Assembly (NCBI RefSeq): GCF_004348595.1
Contig: NZ_SMKD01000027.1
Coordinates: 1-52,131 of the forward strand
DNA from: Micromonospora sp. KC723
GTDB lineage: Bacteria > Actinomycetota > Actinomycetes > Mycobacteriales > Micromonosporaceae
Direction of reading: 5' to 3'
Length of the DNA stretch: 52,131 bases
Both the position numbers and the translations under genes were made by a program. Below, piece by piece: positions 51,050 to 52,131 of the stretch. Each line of letters begins with the position of its first letter. The stretch's first letter is position 1. The notes under the pieces are model-generated. The model did not search any database, was not told where the DNA came from, and saw nothing but the letters and a program-made list of their open reading frames with translations.

Positions 51050-52011
51050 TGCCGACCTGGTTGGAGCTGGTGATCCGGGTCGGCGGCGTGCTGGTCGCCT
51101 TCCTCACCCTGCCGTTGGTCGTCGGGCAGGCCGAGCACAAGGTGATGGCGCACATGCAGGGTCGGCTCGGCCCGATGTACGCCGGCGGCTTCCACGGCTG
51201 GGCGCAGCTGATCGCCGATGGCGTCAAGTTCGTCCAGAAGGAGGACGTCACGCCGCGCGAGGCGGACCGGCCGGTGTTCCGGCTCGCCCCGGTGGTGGCG
51301 CTCGTGCCCTACCTGCTGGTGCTGCTGGTGATCCCGCTCGGCCCGGGCGACCTGGTCGGGCAGCCGCTGGACATCGGCCTCTTCTTCGTTCTCGCCGTGG
51401 TCGGGGTGGGCGTGGTGGCGGTGCTCATGTCGGCCTGGGCCTCGGCCAACAAGTACAGCCTCCTCGGCGGGTTGCGCGGGGCGGCCCAACTGCTCGGCTA
51501 CGAGCTGCCGCTGGTGCTGGCCGCCGCCTCGGTGGCGATGGCGGCCGGGACGCTCAGCCTCGGTGGCATCGTCGAGGCGTGGCGGCCGTGGTGGTTGCTC
51601 TGGCAGGCCCCCGCGATGATCGTGTTCTTCCTCGCCGGGCTGGCCGAGATCCGCCGGCCGCCGTTCGACATGCCGGTCGCCGACTCGGAGCTGGTCTTCG
51701 GCTACCTGACCGAGTACACCGGCCTGCGGTTCGCGTTCTTCCTGCTGGCCGAGTACGTCGGCATCGTGGTGATCGCCGCGCTGACCACCGTGCTGTTCCT
51801 CGGCGGCTGGCAGGGTCCGTTCGCCGACGCGCAGCTCGGCTGGCTCTGGACGTTGGTGAAGGTCTTCGCCGTCTCCTTCGTGATCATCTGGCTGCGGGTG
51901 GCGTACCCGCGGCTGCGCGAGGACCAGCTCCAGCGCCTCTGCTGGCTCGTCCTGGTCCCCGTCGCCCTGGCCCAGCTCGTCCTGACGGCTGCCGTCCGCC
52001 TCGCCCTCTGA
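51049..52011 (+). CDS. nuoH: NADH-quinone oxidoreductase subunit H
   Basis: 320 residues with about eight TM helices. QMGRLGPMYAGG-like and KFVQKEDVTPREADRPVFRLAPVVAL mark the quinone-channel side. The conserved loop reads IRRPPFDMPVADSELVFGYLTEYTG; classical NuoH has an acid where Val stands in MPVADSEL. It forms the proton-pumping membrane heel of complex I with the quinone. ATG 51049 is coupled to nuoC. A hairpin follows the stop within 25 nt. Confidence 0.94.
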   Translation: MPTWLELVIRVGGVLVAFLTLPLVVGQAEHKVMAHMQGRLGPMYAGGFHGWAQLIADGVKFVQKEDVTPREADRPVFRLAPVVALVPYLLVLLVIPLGPGDLVGQPLDIGLFFVLAVVGVGVVAVLMSAWASANKYSLLGGLRGAAQLLGYELPLVLAAASVAMAAGTLSLGGIVEAWRPWWLLWQAPAMIVFFLAGLAEIRRPPFDMPVADSELVFGYLTEYTGLRFAFFLLAEYVGIVVIAALTTVLFLGGWQGPFADAQLGWLWTLVKVFAVSFVIIWLRVAYPRLREDQLQRLCWLVLVPVALAQLVLTAAVRLAL

Positions 52012-52033
52012 TCCGGTCGACCTGCTCAGTCGA

Positions 52034-52094
52034 CTCCGATCGCGCCGTTCGGGGCATCGGCGGACAGGGACGCCCCGGCATGGCGCGATCGGAG
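52034..52094 (+). terminator. Long hairpin after nuoH
   Basis: CTCCGATCGCGCC (52034-52046) pairs with GGCGCGATCGGAG (52082-52094). Inside it CGGGGC (52050-52055) pairs with GCCCCG (52072-52077). It would end or slow the transcript right after nuoH. The bases after it hold no clear gene within the window. Confidence 0.7.
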
Positions 52095-52131
52095 CGGATC
52101 ATGGGTCAGCGCAGCGGGGTGTGGGCGGGGT

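Noticed and set aside
1..52131. tRNA or rRNA genes, insertion sequences, phage att sites
   Set aside because: No tRNA-like cloverleaf ends, rRNA cores, transposases or integrases were seen.

Overview
The window is very GC-rich (about 72-74% by eye), uses GTG and TTG starts freely, and carries a gene set typical of an actinomycete of the Micromonosporaceae (Micromonospora-like): MoeZ, DUF3107, a MiaE_2 ferritin-like protein, DUF3152 proteins, a second-type nuo cluster, a serine/threonine kinase with an outside CBM2 domain, and a WXG/EspC-type secretion cassette. Genus is an inference. No rRNA, tRNA, CRISPR array, insertion sequence or phage was seen. Nearly all DNA is coding on one strand or the other, and no gap exceeds 300 bases.

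Left part (1-16.9 kb): a BON-methyltransferase fusion cut by the window edge, a DUF4177-like protein, an ABC-F ATPase, a ROK sugar kinase, a TPR protein and an Smr protein. Next comes a four-gene overlapping operon (4.8-9.0 kb): REC-PP2C phosphatase, CHASE3 histidine kinase, stand-alone response regulator and inositol-monophosphatase-family enzyme. After it lie a secreted coiled-coil/M15-like protein, a membrane-fused spermidine synthase, a kinase-CBM2 receptor, a TrkH/TrkA potassium uptake pair and a secreted GDPD.

Middle (16.9-35.3 kb): a tiny secreted protein. An HTH/Clp-N-domain pair sits behind two 22-bp palindromes that contain a promoter for a leaderless message. Then a RecQ helicase with a C-terminal phosphoribosyltransferase-like motif, a membrane-anchored His-rich protein, an XRE regulator, a Methyltransf_32-type enzyme, a DEAD-box RNA helicase, a ferritin-like protein, DUF3107, a TetR regulator, an 898-residue Pro-rich protein, an alpha/beta hydrolase, two tandem DUF3152 metallopeptidase-like proteins, MoeZ and a prenyltransferase-repeat protein.

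35.3-38.3 kb (minus strand) is the most striking locus: a tightly packed six-gene cassette that reads as YbaB-like protein, EspC/WXG100-like protein, CpnT-NTD-like trafficking protein, stand-alone HNH-like nuclease, and two SUKH-like immunity proteins. It looks like a type VII secretion polymorphic toxin whose trafficking and toxin domains are two overlapping genes.

Right part (38.3-52.1 kb): proBA, an alkyltransferase-like protein with Trp in place of the active Cys, a GPH-type transporter with a PLP lyase, a truncated gene next to an ECF sigma-factor relic, then nuoB, three unrelated genes (secreted repeat protein, DUF2252, glucose-dehydrogenase-like), nuoC and nuoH. A recurrent feature is a TANNNT-like box 6-8 nt before the start codon with no ribosome binding site, suggesting about a dozen leaderless mRNAs. 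Convergent gene ends are closed by long GC hairpins without T-tracts.
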